Positions 31,175-39,513 of a stretch of 62,786 nt of DNA are shown one piece after another. A program made the position numbers and the translations under genes. The notes beneath the pieces were generated by a model that ran no database searches, was not told the DNA's origin, and was given only the letters and a program-made list of their open reading frames with translations. Origin of the DNA: Tepidibacter thalassicus DSM 15285 (GTDB lineage: Bacteria; Bacillota; Clostridia; Peptostreptococcales; Peptostreptococcaceae); assembly GCF_900129915.1 (NCBI RefSeq), contig NZ_FQXH01000013.1, positions 1 through 62,786 on the forward strand, given 5' to 3'. Every line of letters starts with the position of its first letter. Position 1 is the first letter of the stretch.

Positions 31175-31948
31175 TTAATAGATATCAAATATTACTCTCT
31201 CATATTTTTCCCTTGGACATACCTCTATCTTTTCTAATACTATTTTCCTGTTTATAATATCAGCTATTTGATTTTCAATTTCAGATTTTGTATTTATATA
31301 TATGTTTTTTCTTAATGTTTCTATAGTTGTAAAGCCATAACCAGATGATAATAAACTTTCTTCAATAACAGTTAAGTTTTCTTTTGATAATATTTCTATT
31401 TGTTTTCCTTTTATGAGAACTTGAATACACTTTGCCCCTTTACCTGTAACCTTTTTAAGATATTTTGAATATAAATTTCTAATTTCAAGTTCCAACTGAT
31501 TTTTCTTCTCATCCGTTAAAATAAATTCATTATCAAGTACTAATATATTTTTATTACTTTCTAATTCATCAATAACTATATCATTTAAACTTTTTAATAA
31601 AGCATCTATGTCTATAGGTTTTATTAAATATTTTTCTATTTTCAAATCTACAGTGTCTAAAATAGTTTTTGAATCTGATAAGGCTGAAGTTATAATAACA
31701 GGACATTTAGAGCCGTTACTTCTAATTTTTTTCATCATTTCAATCCCACTCATATCCGGCATTACTAAATCAGTTATTATTATGTCTGGTTTATGCTCAA
31801 TAAATTGTTTTATTCCTTCTTCTCCGTTTTCAGCTAATATAATTTTACCTACTCTTTTTTTCAAAAATCTAAACACTTGATTTCTTGTAATAAGTTCATC
31901 TTCTACATATAAAATTTTTATATTTTTTAATATATTTAAACTCTTCAC
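31175..31948 (-). CDS. Response regulator with DUF2294-like output domain
   Basis: Residues 1-120 are a receiver domain: acidic pocket ED at 17-18 in YVEDE, phospho-Asp in PDIIITDLVMPDMSG (about residue 60), Thr/Ser in VIITSA and Lys in KYLIKPID. The rest (about 140-257) looks like DUF2294/YbcI: NLYSKYLKKVTGKGAKCIQV, then LTVIEESLLSSGYG. That domain is not a known DNA-binding domain and is seen in clostridial and bacillar sensory proteins. It is 2 bases after the kinase-like gene on the same strand, so the two are a cognate pair. No HTH is visible, so its output is likely protein-protein. Confidence 0.75.
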   Translation of the reverse strand: MKSLNILKNIKILYVEDELITRNQVFRFLKKRVGKIILAENGEEGIKQFIEHKPDIIITDLVMPDMSGIEMMKKIRSNGSKCPVIITSALSDSKTILDTVDLKIEKYLIKPIDIDALLKSLNDIVIDELESNKNILVLDNEFILTDEKKNQLELEIRNLYSKYLKKVTGKGAKCIQVLIKGKQIEILSKENLTVIEESLLSSGYGFTTIETLRKNIYINTKSEIENQIADIINRKIVLEKIEVCPREKYERVIFDIY

Positions 31949-31950
31949 GT

Positions 31951-33135
31951 TTAAACCTCCTCAATACTAAAAGGGATATTCAGTAGTATTCCTTTTTCTA
32001 AATTATCATCCATTAAACTAATTGTTCCTTTCATTCTTTGCTCAACTATATTTCTTATAATCATTAAGTTTTTTAGATTTAAATCTATTGTTTTATACTT
32101 TTGTTTATCATATATTAATCTAATTTCAAAATTGATAATCTTATTATTTGAATATATCTTCACATCTAAAATTCTGTCATTAATATCCAAATACTCCTTG
32201 CACCACTCAATCATATCACAAAAAATATGATACATAAGTTGCGAGAATTCATTAGGACAACCATACATATTAATTTTTTCTTCTGCATTTATGCTTATTT
32301 TTATATTATCCTTTTTTATTTTTTCTTCCATAATCTCAAAAGTCAAATCAATACATCTTTTCATTTCAAAATGTTCATTTTTATCTGAAAGTTCGAAAAA
32401 AGATTGGAACTTGTCTATTTTTTTAGATAAACTTTTCATTATTTCCCACATTTCTTTATAATAATCCTCTAAATCAATACAATATTTACATTCGTCTTTT
32501 ATTTCATCTATTAAATTTAAAATACAAAAATTCAGACTATTAAGCGGTTGTCTCCACACATGTGATAAATTTGAGATTATATCTGACATACTTGTTATCT
32601 TATCATTATATATCTTAACAGCCTCTTCCTCCTTTAAAGTTTGAATCTCCTTTAAATACTTTGTTGCATTTTTAATCACAACAAACATTTTCGTCATTTC
32701 ATTATCTTCAACAAAAGGATATAATGTAATTTCCATATAATTAGCATCTTCTTCAATTGCAATTTTTTTATCAAATATAATGCTACTTTTTCCATTCTTA
32801 TTTTTTATATAAAATTTCACACTTCCCTTTGTTTTGCTATTATATATTCTTAAAGCTACTTCATAATATAACTTTGCCGAACTATATTCATATATATCAA
32901 AAATATTTTTTCCTATTATATCTTTAGACTTTATTTTTAAATATTCACTATCCTTAGTATTTATATTTTTTATATAAAATTTAGGTTTTTGATTCTCTTC
33001 TCTTATTTCCACTTCTAATGTTAATTCTATAAGTTTATCTACATCACATATAAGACTATCCATTTTATGTGGTATATGTTTAACTTTTAATAAGTTCACA
33101 CTTTCGTTCAAAATTTTCTCCCCTTCATTATACAT
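31951..33135 (-). CDS. PAS-histidine-kinase-like protein with decayed ATPase domain
   Basis: The 394-residue protein has no membrane helix. Residues about 45-165 form a PAS domain, and a dimerisation helix follows with the H-box SHVWRQPLNSLNF (His192), a variant of the SHQWRQPLN type. The ATP-binding region is poor: the N-box is NEFSQLMYHIFCDMIEWC, without the usual Asn-x-x-x-Asn/Lys, and I see no clear G1 (DxGxG) or G2 motifs before the end GILLNIPFSIEE. It may be a kinase with an atypical fold or a pseudokinase that binds the receiver partner encoded next. RBS and start are ordinary. Confidence 0.7.
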   Translation of the reverse strand: MYNEGEKILNESVNLLKVKHIPHKMDSLICDVDKLIELTLEVEIREENQKPKFYIKNINTKDSEYLKIKSKDIIGKNIFDIYEYSSAKLYYEVALRIYNSKTKGSVKFYIKNKNGKSSIIFDKKIAIEEDANYMEITLYPFVEDNEMTKMFVVIKNATKYLKEIQTLKEEEAVKIYNDKITSMSDIISNLSHVWRQPLNSLNFCILNLIDEIKDECKYCIDLEDYYKEMWEIMKSLSKKIDKFQSFFELSDKNEHFEMKRCIDLTFEIMEEKIKKDNIKISINAEEKINMYGCPNEFSQLMYHIFCDMIEWCKEYLDINDRILDVKIYSNNKIINFEIRLIYDKQKYKTIDLNLKNLMIIRNIVEQRMKGTISLMDDNLEKGILLNIPFSIEEV

Positions 33136-33199
33136 AATTATAATTTAATGTCAATTTACTATTATACTATATATATGAATAATTTCAAATTTAATTTGT

Positions 33200-33230
33200 G
33201 AAAAATAAATCCCCCACATTTATGTGAGGG
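33200..33230 (-). terminator. Terminator of the hydroxyacid dehydrogenase gene
   Basis: On the minus strand CCCTCACA (33230-33223) pairs with TGTGGGGG (33218-33211), one G-U pair, 4-base loop, followed by TTTATTTTTC. It is 6 bases after the stop codon. Confidence 0.8.
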
Positions 33231-33235
33231 ACTTT

Positions 33236-34177
33236 TTAATATCCTCTATTTAAATCTACAACATTAATCAACTCTTCATTGTTTTTATATCTTTTTAAAT
33301 TTTCATATATATACTCAAATCTTCTCTCATTTCTTTTTTCTGATATCCACGAATTATGCGGAGTTATAATAACGTTTTCAAAATCCCAAAGTGGACTTTC
33401 TTTTGAAAGAGGTTCCTTTTCAAACACATCTAGTGCAACTCCCATAAATTTATTATCAGCTAGTTTTTCAATAAGTGCTTCTTCATCTATTATATTTCCT
33501 CTTGATATATTAATTAAAATAGATCCGTCCTTCATTTTATCAAGCCTTTGCATATTTATTAAATGATGTGTTTTTTCTGTATAAGGAATAGCTAAAACTA
33601 CCACATCACAAATTTCTAAAAAGCTATCTATTTCATTCATAGAAAAACACTTATCAAAATAATCAATTTTTCTTCCACTTGTATTTAATCCATAAATATT
33701 AACGCCAAATCCTTGAAGTCTCTTTGCTCCTTCTACAGCAATAGTTCCAGTTCCTATAAATCCTACTGTTTTCCCGTAAAGTTCCATTATATTAGTATTA
33801 ATTTTCCATATCTTACTTTTTTGTCTTTCATAAAATTCTCTACTATTTTTGTATATTTCAAGAATTTTTAGTACTATCCATTCTCCCATAGGAATACTAT
33901 ATCCGCCCTTATTATTAGTCAAAATAATTCCTTTTTTCTTTATATAATCAAGTGGAGCTTGATCTATTCCAATACTAGAAAGCTGTATTAATTTTAAATT
34001 TTTTAATTTCGTTATATCTAGTGTTTCAAATGGATTATAGCAAACTAAAATATCTACATCCTCTACTTCCTTTGTGTTAGTAATTTCTCTTTCATAAACA
34101 TATACTACTTCATATCCTAATTTTTTAACACAATCCATTTTTTCTTTTCCATAATCATATGTGAATAGCACTTTCAT
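33236..34177 (-). CDS. D-isomer-specific 2-hydroxyacid dehydrogenase
   Basis: I place the start at MKVLFTYDYGKEK (34177), because GGAGGAG lies 9 bases before it; the ORF extends to 34225 but that part holds the ribosome site. The 313-residue protein has a Rossmann NAD-binding motif VGFIGTGTIAVEG (about residues 140-150), the catalytic Arg in LINISRGNIIDEEAL, Glu in DVFEKEP and His in ITPHNSWIS. Family members reduce 2-keto acids to D-2-hydroxyacids (D-lactate, glycerate, phosphoglycerate-type). The substrate is not specified by these motifs. It follows feoB on the same strand, separated by 55 bases. Confidence 0.9.
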   Translation of the reverse strand: MKVLFTYDYGKEKMDCVKKLGYEVVYVYEREITNTKEVEDVDILVCYNPFETLDITKLKNLKLIQLSSIGIDQAPLDYIKKKGIILTNNKGGYSIPMGEWIVLKILEIYKNSREFYERQKSKIWKINTNIMELYGKTVGFIGTGTIAVEGAKRLQGFGVNIYGLNTSGRKIDYFDKCFSMNEIDSFLEICDVVVLAIPYTEKTHHLINMQRLDKMKDGSILINISRGNIIDEEALIEKLADNKFMGVALDVFEKEPLSKESPLWDFENVIITPHNSWISEKRNERRFEYIYENLKRYKNNEELINVVDLNRGY

Positions 34178-34232
34178 CTTAAAAATCTCCTCCAACAATA
34201 AAATATATTTATAATTATATCCCATATTTATT

Positions 34233-36377
34233 TTAATGAAAAGCTAATATAAGCTTTGATATCTGTGTAGTTATAAAACACACTGAAATTGCAACTAATG
34301 TCGGCATCAATGCAGCAAATACTGTCCATTTAACACTCCCACTTTCTTTTTTTATAGTCCAAAGAGTTGTTCCACAAGGAAAATGAAGCAGTGAAAATAA
34401 CATAACATTCAAAGCTGTAAGAAAAGTCCATCCATTAGCTATAAATAAATCTTTCATAGCTGATAAACTATCTAATTCCAACATAGCCCCTTCTGACATG
34501 TAACTCATAATAAGTATTGGAATTACTATTTCATTAGCAGGAAATCCCAAAATAAACGCCACTAAAATAAACCCATCAAGACCTATAGAATTTCCAAACG
34601 GTTGTAAAAACGAAGCCATATGTGCTAATATGCTTTTATCTGCTATTATAACATTTGCAAAAATCCAAGTTATAAATCCAGCGGGTGCTGCTACTACAAT
34701 TGCACGACCTAACACAAAGATAGTTCTATCTATTATAGATGTATATATTATTCTTCCTATTTGAGGTTTTCTATAAGGAGGTAATTCTAATGTAAAAGAA
34801 GATGGAACTCCTTTAAGTATTGTTTTTGATAAAACCCATGAAACTATTAAAGTTATTACAATGCCAAATAAAACTAAAATAGATACAAAAAATGCAGCAA
34901 CTAAAGTAGAATTTTTACTAGCAAATGCACTACCTACAAATATAGATGCTATTGCTATTAACGTAGGAAATCTTCCATTACAAGGAACAAAATTATTAGT
35001 AATCATTGCTATTAATCTTTCTCTTGGAGACTCTATAATTCTACATGCAACTATACCGGCTGCATTACACCCGAACCCCATACTCATAGTAAGAGACTGT
35101 TTTCCATGTGTACCTGCTTTTTTAAATAATCTATCTAAATTAAATGCAACTCTAGGTAAATATCCTAAATCCTCAAGTAATGTAAAACAAGGAAAAAATA
35201 TAGCCATAGGAGGAAGCATTACAGATATAACCCACGCTAAAGTTCTATACATACCAAGTACCAAAATTCCATGAAGCCACTTAGGTGCATTTAAGTTGAT
35301 AAATAACTCTGTAATTTTTCCTTCTATTCTAAATAAAAAATCTGCAATTATAGCTGATGGGATATTAGCTCCTGATACTGTTACCCAGAAAACTAATCCT
35401 AAAAGAATAAACATTATTGGGTATCCTGTAATTTTTGAAGTTAGTATATCATCTAATTTTTTATCCCAATCTATTTTGTCATCATTATTTTTTTTGACTA
35501 CGTTTTTTACAATTTGTTCAGCTTGATTGTATATATTACTTACCATATCATCTCTAAATTTATAACTGTTTTCTACATTAACTTCATTTATTAATTTTGA
35601 TAGTTGTTCTAATTTATAATCTACATCTTTCTCTTTATACATATATCTATAAATTGAATCAATTATTGTTTTATCTCCTTCGATAATTCTTAAAGCTACC
35701 CACCTTAAATCAATTTTATCATCTAATATATCTTTTAGTTTAAAAACTATTTTTTCAATTTCATTTTCTATATTTAATGAGTATGTTATTTTTTTTGAAG
35801 TAAATGTTTCAATTTTCAAAGCGACATTATACACTTTATCCATGAGTTTTTCAAGACCTTCTCCTTTTCTTGCACATGTTCCTACAACAGGAATGCCTAA
35901 TTCTTCTTCAAGTTTTTTTATATCTACATCTATTCCTTTTCTTTTTGCTTCATCTAAAAGATTCACACAAAGCACTACATTATCAGTAAGCTCCATCACT
36001 TGAAGTACAATATTTAAATTTCTTTCAAGACAAGTTGCGTCCGCTACTACAATAGTAGTATCTGGCTTTCCAAAACATATAAAATCTCTTGCCACCTGTT
36101 CTTCAACAGAATTAGCTAATAACGAATAAGTCCCTGGAAGATCTACTAGTATAAACTTTTTATCTTTATGTTTATAAACCCCTCGAGCATTAGATACAGT
36201 TTTTCCCGGCCAATTACCAGTATGTTGTTTAAGCCCTGTTAAAGCATTAAAAACTGTACTTTTACCGACATTGGGATTTCCAGCCAACGCTATTACTAAT
36301 TCTTCTTTAGCTTCAATATCCATATCAAAATCCTCTATTAAAACCGATCTTTTACAAGTTTCACATGTACACCCCAC
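34233..36377 (-). CDS. feoB: Ferrous iron transporter FeoB
   Basis: FeoB (714 residues) takes up Fe2+ across the inner membrane. The N-terminal G-protein domain has GNPNVGKST, DLPGTYSL and NLLDEAKR (G1, G3, G4). A membrane part with two Gate domains and a core domain follows. Preceding the G domain is a short Cys-rich tail, MGCTCETCKR, not seen in all FeoB proteins, which could bind metal. It is 15 bases after feoA on the same strand. The probable operator is the palindrome before feoA. Confidence 0.96.
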   Translation of the reverse strand: MGCTCETCKRSVLIEDFDMDIEAKEELVIALAGNPNVGKSTVFNALTGLKQHTGNWPGKTVSNARGVYKHKDKKFILVDLPGTYSLLANSVEEQVARDFICFGKPDTTIVVADATCLERNLNIVLQVMELTDNVVLCVNLLDEAKRKGIDVDIKKLEEELGIPVVGTCARKGEGLEKLMDKVYNVALKIETFTSKKITYSLNIENEIEKIVFKLKDILDDKIDLRWVALRIIEGDKTIIDSIYRYMYKEKDVDYKLEQLSKLINEVNVENSYKFRDDMVSNIYNQAEQIVKNVVKKNNDDKIDWDKKLDDILTSKITGYPIMFILLGLVFWVTVSGANIPSAIIADFLFRIEGKITELFINLNAPKWLHGILVLGMYRTLAWVISVMLPPMAIFFPCFTLLEDLGYLPRVAFNLDRLFKKAGTHGKQSLTMSMGFGCNAAGIVACRIIESPRERLIAMITNNFVPCNGRFPTLIAIASIFVGSAFASKNSTLVAAFFVSILVLFGIVITLIVSWVLSKTILKGVPSSFTLELPPYRKPQIGRIIYTSIIDRTIFVLGRAIVVAAPAGFITWIFANVIIADKSILAHMASFLQPFGNSIGLDGFILVAFILGFPANEIVIPILIMSYMSEGAMLELDSLSAMKDLFIANGWTFLTALNVMLFSLLHFPCGTTLWTIKKESGSVKWTVFAALMPTLVAISVCFITTQISKLILAFH

Positions 36378-36392
36378 AATACTCCCCCCTTT

Positions 36393-36629
36393 CTATTTAT
36401 CTATTACTTGAACCAAAATTTTACTTGATTCTTCTTTTCTAAGTGCGATTACAGCCTCCTTTATCTTATACGCTATTGGATCTCCTAGAGGACTTTTTCT
36501 TATAGCTGTTATAACCGTTCCCGGAACAATCCCTAAATCCAATATTCTCCTTCTTGAAAGCCCTTCACTTAATAAATTTGTAACTCTACCTCTATATCCT
36601 ATTTCAAGCTGCGAAAGTTGAACTATCAT
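36393..36629 (-). CDS. feoA: Ferrous iron transport protein FeoA
   Basis: FeoA (78 residues) is a small SH3-like cytosolic protein that supports FeoB. The motif LSEGLSRRRILDLGIVPGT and the DPIAYKIKEAVIALRKEE strand pair are typical. It is the first gene of feoAB. GGAGG precedes the ATG and overlaps the edge of a perfect palindrome. Confidence 0.93.
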   Translation of the reverse strand: MIVQLSQLEIGYRGRVTNLLSEGLSRRRILDLGIVPGTVITAIRKSPLGDPIAYKIKEAVIALRKEESSKILVQVIDK

Positions 36630-36643
36630 AATTTTTCCCTCCT

Positions 36644-36663
36644 AAATTAGCCATGGCTAATTT
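36644..36663 (-). promoter_or_regulatory. Perfect 20-bp palindrome before feoA
   Basis: AAATTAGCCATGGCTAATTT is a perfect palindrome centred 26 bases before the feoA ATG and touching the ribosome site. The arms resemble DtxR/IdeR/MntR-family operators (TTAG...CTAA) more than the TGATAAT Fur boxes found at 47.8 and 49.1 kb. I infer a metal-dependent DtxR-like repressor site. The gene for such a repressor is not in the window. Confidence 0.65.
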
Positions 36664-36737
36664 TAGATAAATTTGTTCACAATATAATAATATGGTTTTT
36701 ATATGAATTTTGTTCCACATGAATCGTTTATTTTCAA

Positions 36738-36767
36738 ACAAAAAAAGCCTCGATTAATACGAGACTT
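36738..36767 (-). terminator. Terminator of the 267-residue membrane protein gene
   Basis: On the minus strand AAGTCTCG (36767-36760) pairs with CGAGGCTT (36752-36745), with one G-U pair, followed by TTTTTTTG. It begins in the stop codon of that gene and separates it from feoA. Confidence 0.75.
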
Positions 36768-37569
36768 AAAAAATTTTAGCACTAACAAATTGTTCTTTAT
36801 ATTCAACTATATCTTCTTTACTATGAACAAGAGGCTCTTTAATTTTAAGTAGTACTACTTTTATTATAGATTTATTTTTCTTAATTAAATTACTCTTATA
36901 TAAAATTGTGTATTTTATTTTAGAAGAATTATTTTCAATAATGCTGTCAATTTGTGCACAATCCTTTGGCAAAAATTCTTCAACTAATCTTAAAACTTCT
37001 TTCATGGTTAAAGTATTGTGCTTATGAAATGTAATAAAAATACTATCTACCTTTTTATAACTTTTTTTATATTTACTTAAATTATATTTAATACTAAATA
37101 TATTGTAATTCCAATTAACTTGATTATATTCACATGTATTTTGTGTATAAACAATATAATCATATCCAAATTCACTTTTTACACTATTATCAATTAAACT
37201 ATAATATCTTTTTACATTTTCTTCATAATCACACAACCCATTTCCATTAGTAGTCACTTTATTTAGCATAATGAGTTTTTCTTTAATATAGTTTTTAATA
37301 TTGTTAATATAATTCATACATGTATTTACATACTCATTAATATCCTCTTTTGACAATTTAACTTCTTTTTCTTTTACAAATTTTGATATAAGCAAAATCA
37401 AAATTCCAAAAAGAAAACATATAAAAACAATTCCAAATATACTAAAAATCCCTCTAGCTATAATAAGAACTATCCCTAAAAAAAACACAAAAGAATTAAA
37501 TAATAATTTTCCAATTAATAAAAATAGTATTATTGACAATACAGCTATTAAAATAGGAATTTTAAACAC
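36766..37569 (-). CDS. Unknown protein with two N-terminal membrane helices
   Basis: I do not recognise this 267-residue protein. Residues about 5-62 hold two or three tightly spaced hydrophobic helices (IPILIAVLSIILFLLIGKLL and FVFFLGIVLIIARGIF-like). The rest is a soluble, lysine- and tyrosine-rich domain predicted to lie on the cytosolic side; it contains three cysteines (NTCMNYI, LCDYEEN, NTCEYNQ). It follows cobO by 17 bases and is followed by a terminator, so it may share the cobO transcript. No family link to corrinoid metabolism is visible. Confidence 0.6.
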   Translation of the reverse strand: MFKIPILIAVLSIILFLLIGKLLFNSFVFFLGIVLIIARGIFSIFGIVFICFLFGILILLISKFVKEKEVKLSKEDINEYVNTCMNYINNIKNYIKEKLIMLNKVTTNGNGLCDYEENVKRYYSLIDNSVKSEFGYDYIVYTQNTCEYNQVNWNYNIFSIKYNLSKYKKSYKKVDSIFITFHKHNTLTMKEVLRLVEEFLPKDCAQIDSIIENNSSKIKYTILYKSNLIKKNKSIIKVVLLKIKEPLVHSKEDIVEYKEQFVSAKIF

Positions 37570-37586
37570 TTCCTTTCACAGCTTAT

Positions 37587-38105
37587 TTACCTTTCTATCC
37601 CTTCTCTTGCGAGTACACCTTCATTATAATAATGCTTTATTTCCTTCATCTCAGTAACAAGATCTGCAATTTCTATTATTTCTTTAGGTGCATATCTACC
37701 TGTAATTATCACTTCTACATGCGGTGATCTATTTTTTATTATCTCAATTACATCTTTAACTGAAAAAAGATTAAAATAAAGCGCAATATTAAGCTCATCT
37801 AAAACTACAATATCATATTCTCCATTTAAGAGTATTTCTTTAATTCTTTCAAGCCCTCTTACCGCAAAATCTATATCCTCCTTATCTGGATCTTTATTGA
37901 TAAAACACCCTCTACCAAATTGCTCTATATTGAAATTCGGTAAATACTTTGTAGAATCTATTTCACTATACTTCATACCCTTTACAAATTGACCAAAAAA
38001 CACTTTTTTCCCTGCACATATAGCTCTTAAAGAAAGACCTAATGCTGCAGTAGTTTTTCCTTTTCCATTTCCAGTATATACATGTACATATCCCACATCA
38101 CTCAC
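37587..38105 (-). CDS. cobO: Cob(I)alamin adenosyltransferase CobO/BtuR
   Basis: This 172-residue CobA/CobO-type ATP:corrinoid adenosyltransferase makes the adenosyl form of vitamin B12. The P-loop is GNGKGKTTAALGLSLRAICA (residues 13-32); EYDIVVLDELNIALYF is the Walker B region, and ITGRYAPKEIIEIADLVTEM matches the conserved C-terminal signature. GGAGTGA precedes the ATG. No other cobalamin genes are close, and there is no B12 riboswitch upstream that I could see, so it may salvage imported corrinoids. Confidence 0.94.
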   Translation of the reverse strand: MSDVGYVHVYTGNGKGKTTAALGLSLRAICAGKKVFFGQFVKGMKYSEIDSTKYLPNFNIEQFGRGCFINKDPDKEDIDFAVRGLERIKEILLNGEYDIVVLDELNIALYFNLFSVKDVIEIIKNRSPHVEVIITGRYAPKEIIEIADLVTEMKEIKHYYNEGVLAREGIER

Positions 38106-38513
38106 TCCTTTAGATTTAATATCTACTTTAATAATACTAAATACTTATTGTAAATGAAAGTAAATAATCACGTTAAATAATGTTATTATTTTAACAATAT
38201 TTACCGAATAATCAATCTTAAATATTCATTATTGTAATAATTTTTTAAATATATTGTAAAATTCATTTTTTAATATAATTTTAAAATATTCAAACAATAT
38301 TTATTTTACATATATTTTTTTTAATAGAATCCATACAAATATTGAAATACATAGTTTTCATATATTCAGACAAAAAAATCATAATATATTAAAATATGGT
38401 AGACGCAACATCAAAAATCATATATAATCTAATTTGATGAAACCGCGGTTGATAATTAAATAACTAAAAAACGTTTTCATAATACTAAATAACAAACAAA
38501 AGGAGAGTATAAA
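38106..38513. promoter_or_regulatory. Divergent 408-base intergenic region cobO / TauE-SafE
   Basis: No gene is present. A candidate plus-strand promoter has TAGACG (38400-38405) and TATAAT (38423-38428) with a 17-base spacer. The -10 is flanked by an inverted pair CATCAAA (38409-38415) / TTTGATG (38433-38439). A perfect palindrome AACCGCGGTT follows at 38441-38450, near the start site, and stands out for its G+C content. These are plausible operator elements for the TauE/SafE-type gene. The rest is AT-rich without other clear features. Confidence 0.45.
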
Positions 38514-39401
38514 ATGACAAAAGTACTTTTAGGAATTATTATTCTTTCTGGAATACCATTTGCATTAATGCTTTTTAAAGCTTATTTTAAAAGAAAAGCT
38601 GAAGGAAAACTCGAAAAAGAAAGCTTTATACAAATTGGTTTAATTGGAGCTTTTGCAAATTTCTTCGATACTTTAGGATTAAGCAGTTTTGCTATTGAAA
38701 CATCTTTATTTAAAAACTTCAAATTAGTAGATGATGCAAAACTTCCTGGAACATTAAATGTAGGTGCTACAATTCCAACTTTATTTCAAGCTTGTATATT
38801 TATAGCGTCTATTAAAGTTGAACCTCTAACTCTATTTTCTATGATTATAGCAGCTCTTATAGGAGCAATCGTTGGAGCTGGACTTATATCAAAATTGCCG
38901 AAAAAAACTATACAGCTTGCAATGGGAATTGCACTACTTACCATGGCGGTAATTTTAATTGCAGATCAATTAAAACTTCTTCCTGTTGGTGGAAATGCCA
39001 TGGAGCTTAGTGGTAGTAAACTTATTATTGCTATAATTGGTAACTTTATATTTGGAGCTTTAAATACATTAGGTATTGGACTTTTTGCTCCATGTATGAC
39101 TCTAGTTTATATGTTAGGTATGGCACCAATAGCCGCTTTTCCTATAATGATGGGCTCTTGTGCATTATTACTTCCTTTTGCAGGAATGAAATTTATAAAA
39201 GAAGATGCTCATTCTGCTAAAGCTTCAATGGCAATTAATACAATGGGACCAATAGGTGTTTTAATAGCTGCATTCTTAGTTAAAAAAATGGATATTCATC
39301 TACTAAAATTATTATTAATATTTATTGTTCTTTATACTACAGTAATGATGTTTAAATCTTACAAAGAAAATGTTTCTATATCTAATAAAAACATAGCTTA
39401 A
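38514..39401 (+). CDS. TauE/SafE (TSUP) family membrane transporter
   Basis: This 295-residue protein has about eight hydrophobic helices in two halves. The pattern LIGAFANFFDTLGLSSFA in the first half and GNFIFGALNTLGIGLFAPCM in the second is the TSUP repeat. Family members export sulfite or organosulfonates or take up related anions; here the substrate is not predictable. AAGGAGAG precedes the ATG. It has its own promoter region and terminator, so it is a single-gene unit. Confidence 0.8.
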   Translation: MTKVLLGIIILSGIPFALMLFKAYFKRKAEGKLEKESFIQIGLIGAFANFFDTLGLSSFAIETSLFKNFKLVDDAKLPGTLNVGATIPTLFQACIFIASIKVEPLTLFSMIIAALIGAIVGAGLISKLPKKTIQLAMGIALLTMAVILIADQLKLLPVGGNAMELSGSKLIIAIIGNFIFGALNTLGIGLFAPCMTLVYMLGMAPIAAFPIMMGSCALLLPFAGMKFIKEDAHSAKASMAINTMGPIGVLIAAFLVKKMDIHLLKLLLIFIVLYTTVMMFKSYKENVSISNKNIA

Positions 39402-39410
39402 TACTCAATA

Positions 39411-39445
39411 AAGAGCAAAAGAATTCAAATTTCTTTTGCTCTTTT
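39411..39445 (+). terminator. Terminator of the TauE/SafE-type gene
   Basis: AAAGAGCAAAAGAA (39411-39424) and TTCTTTTGCTCTTT (39432-39445) are perfect complements with a 7-base loop. It begins 10 bases after the stop codon. Confidence 0.85.
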
Positions 39446-39513
39446 ACTTATATTATTTATTTTTGTATAATTGAATTAAAGTAACTAATAATAAAAATAA
39501 AAGGGGTGGAAAA

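Noticed and set aside
38106..38513. Cobalamin riboswitch for cobO
   Set aside because: No B12-box-like sequence on the minus strand in this gap.
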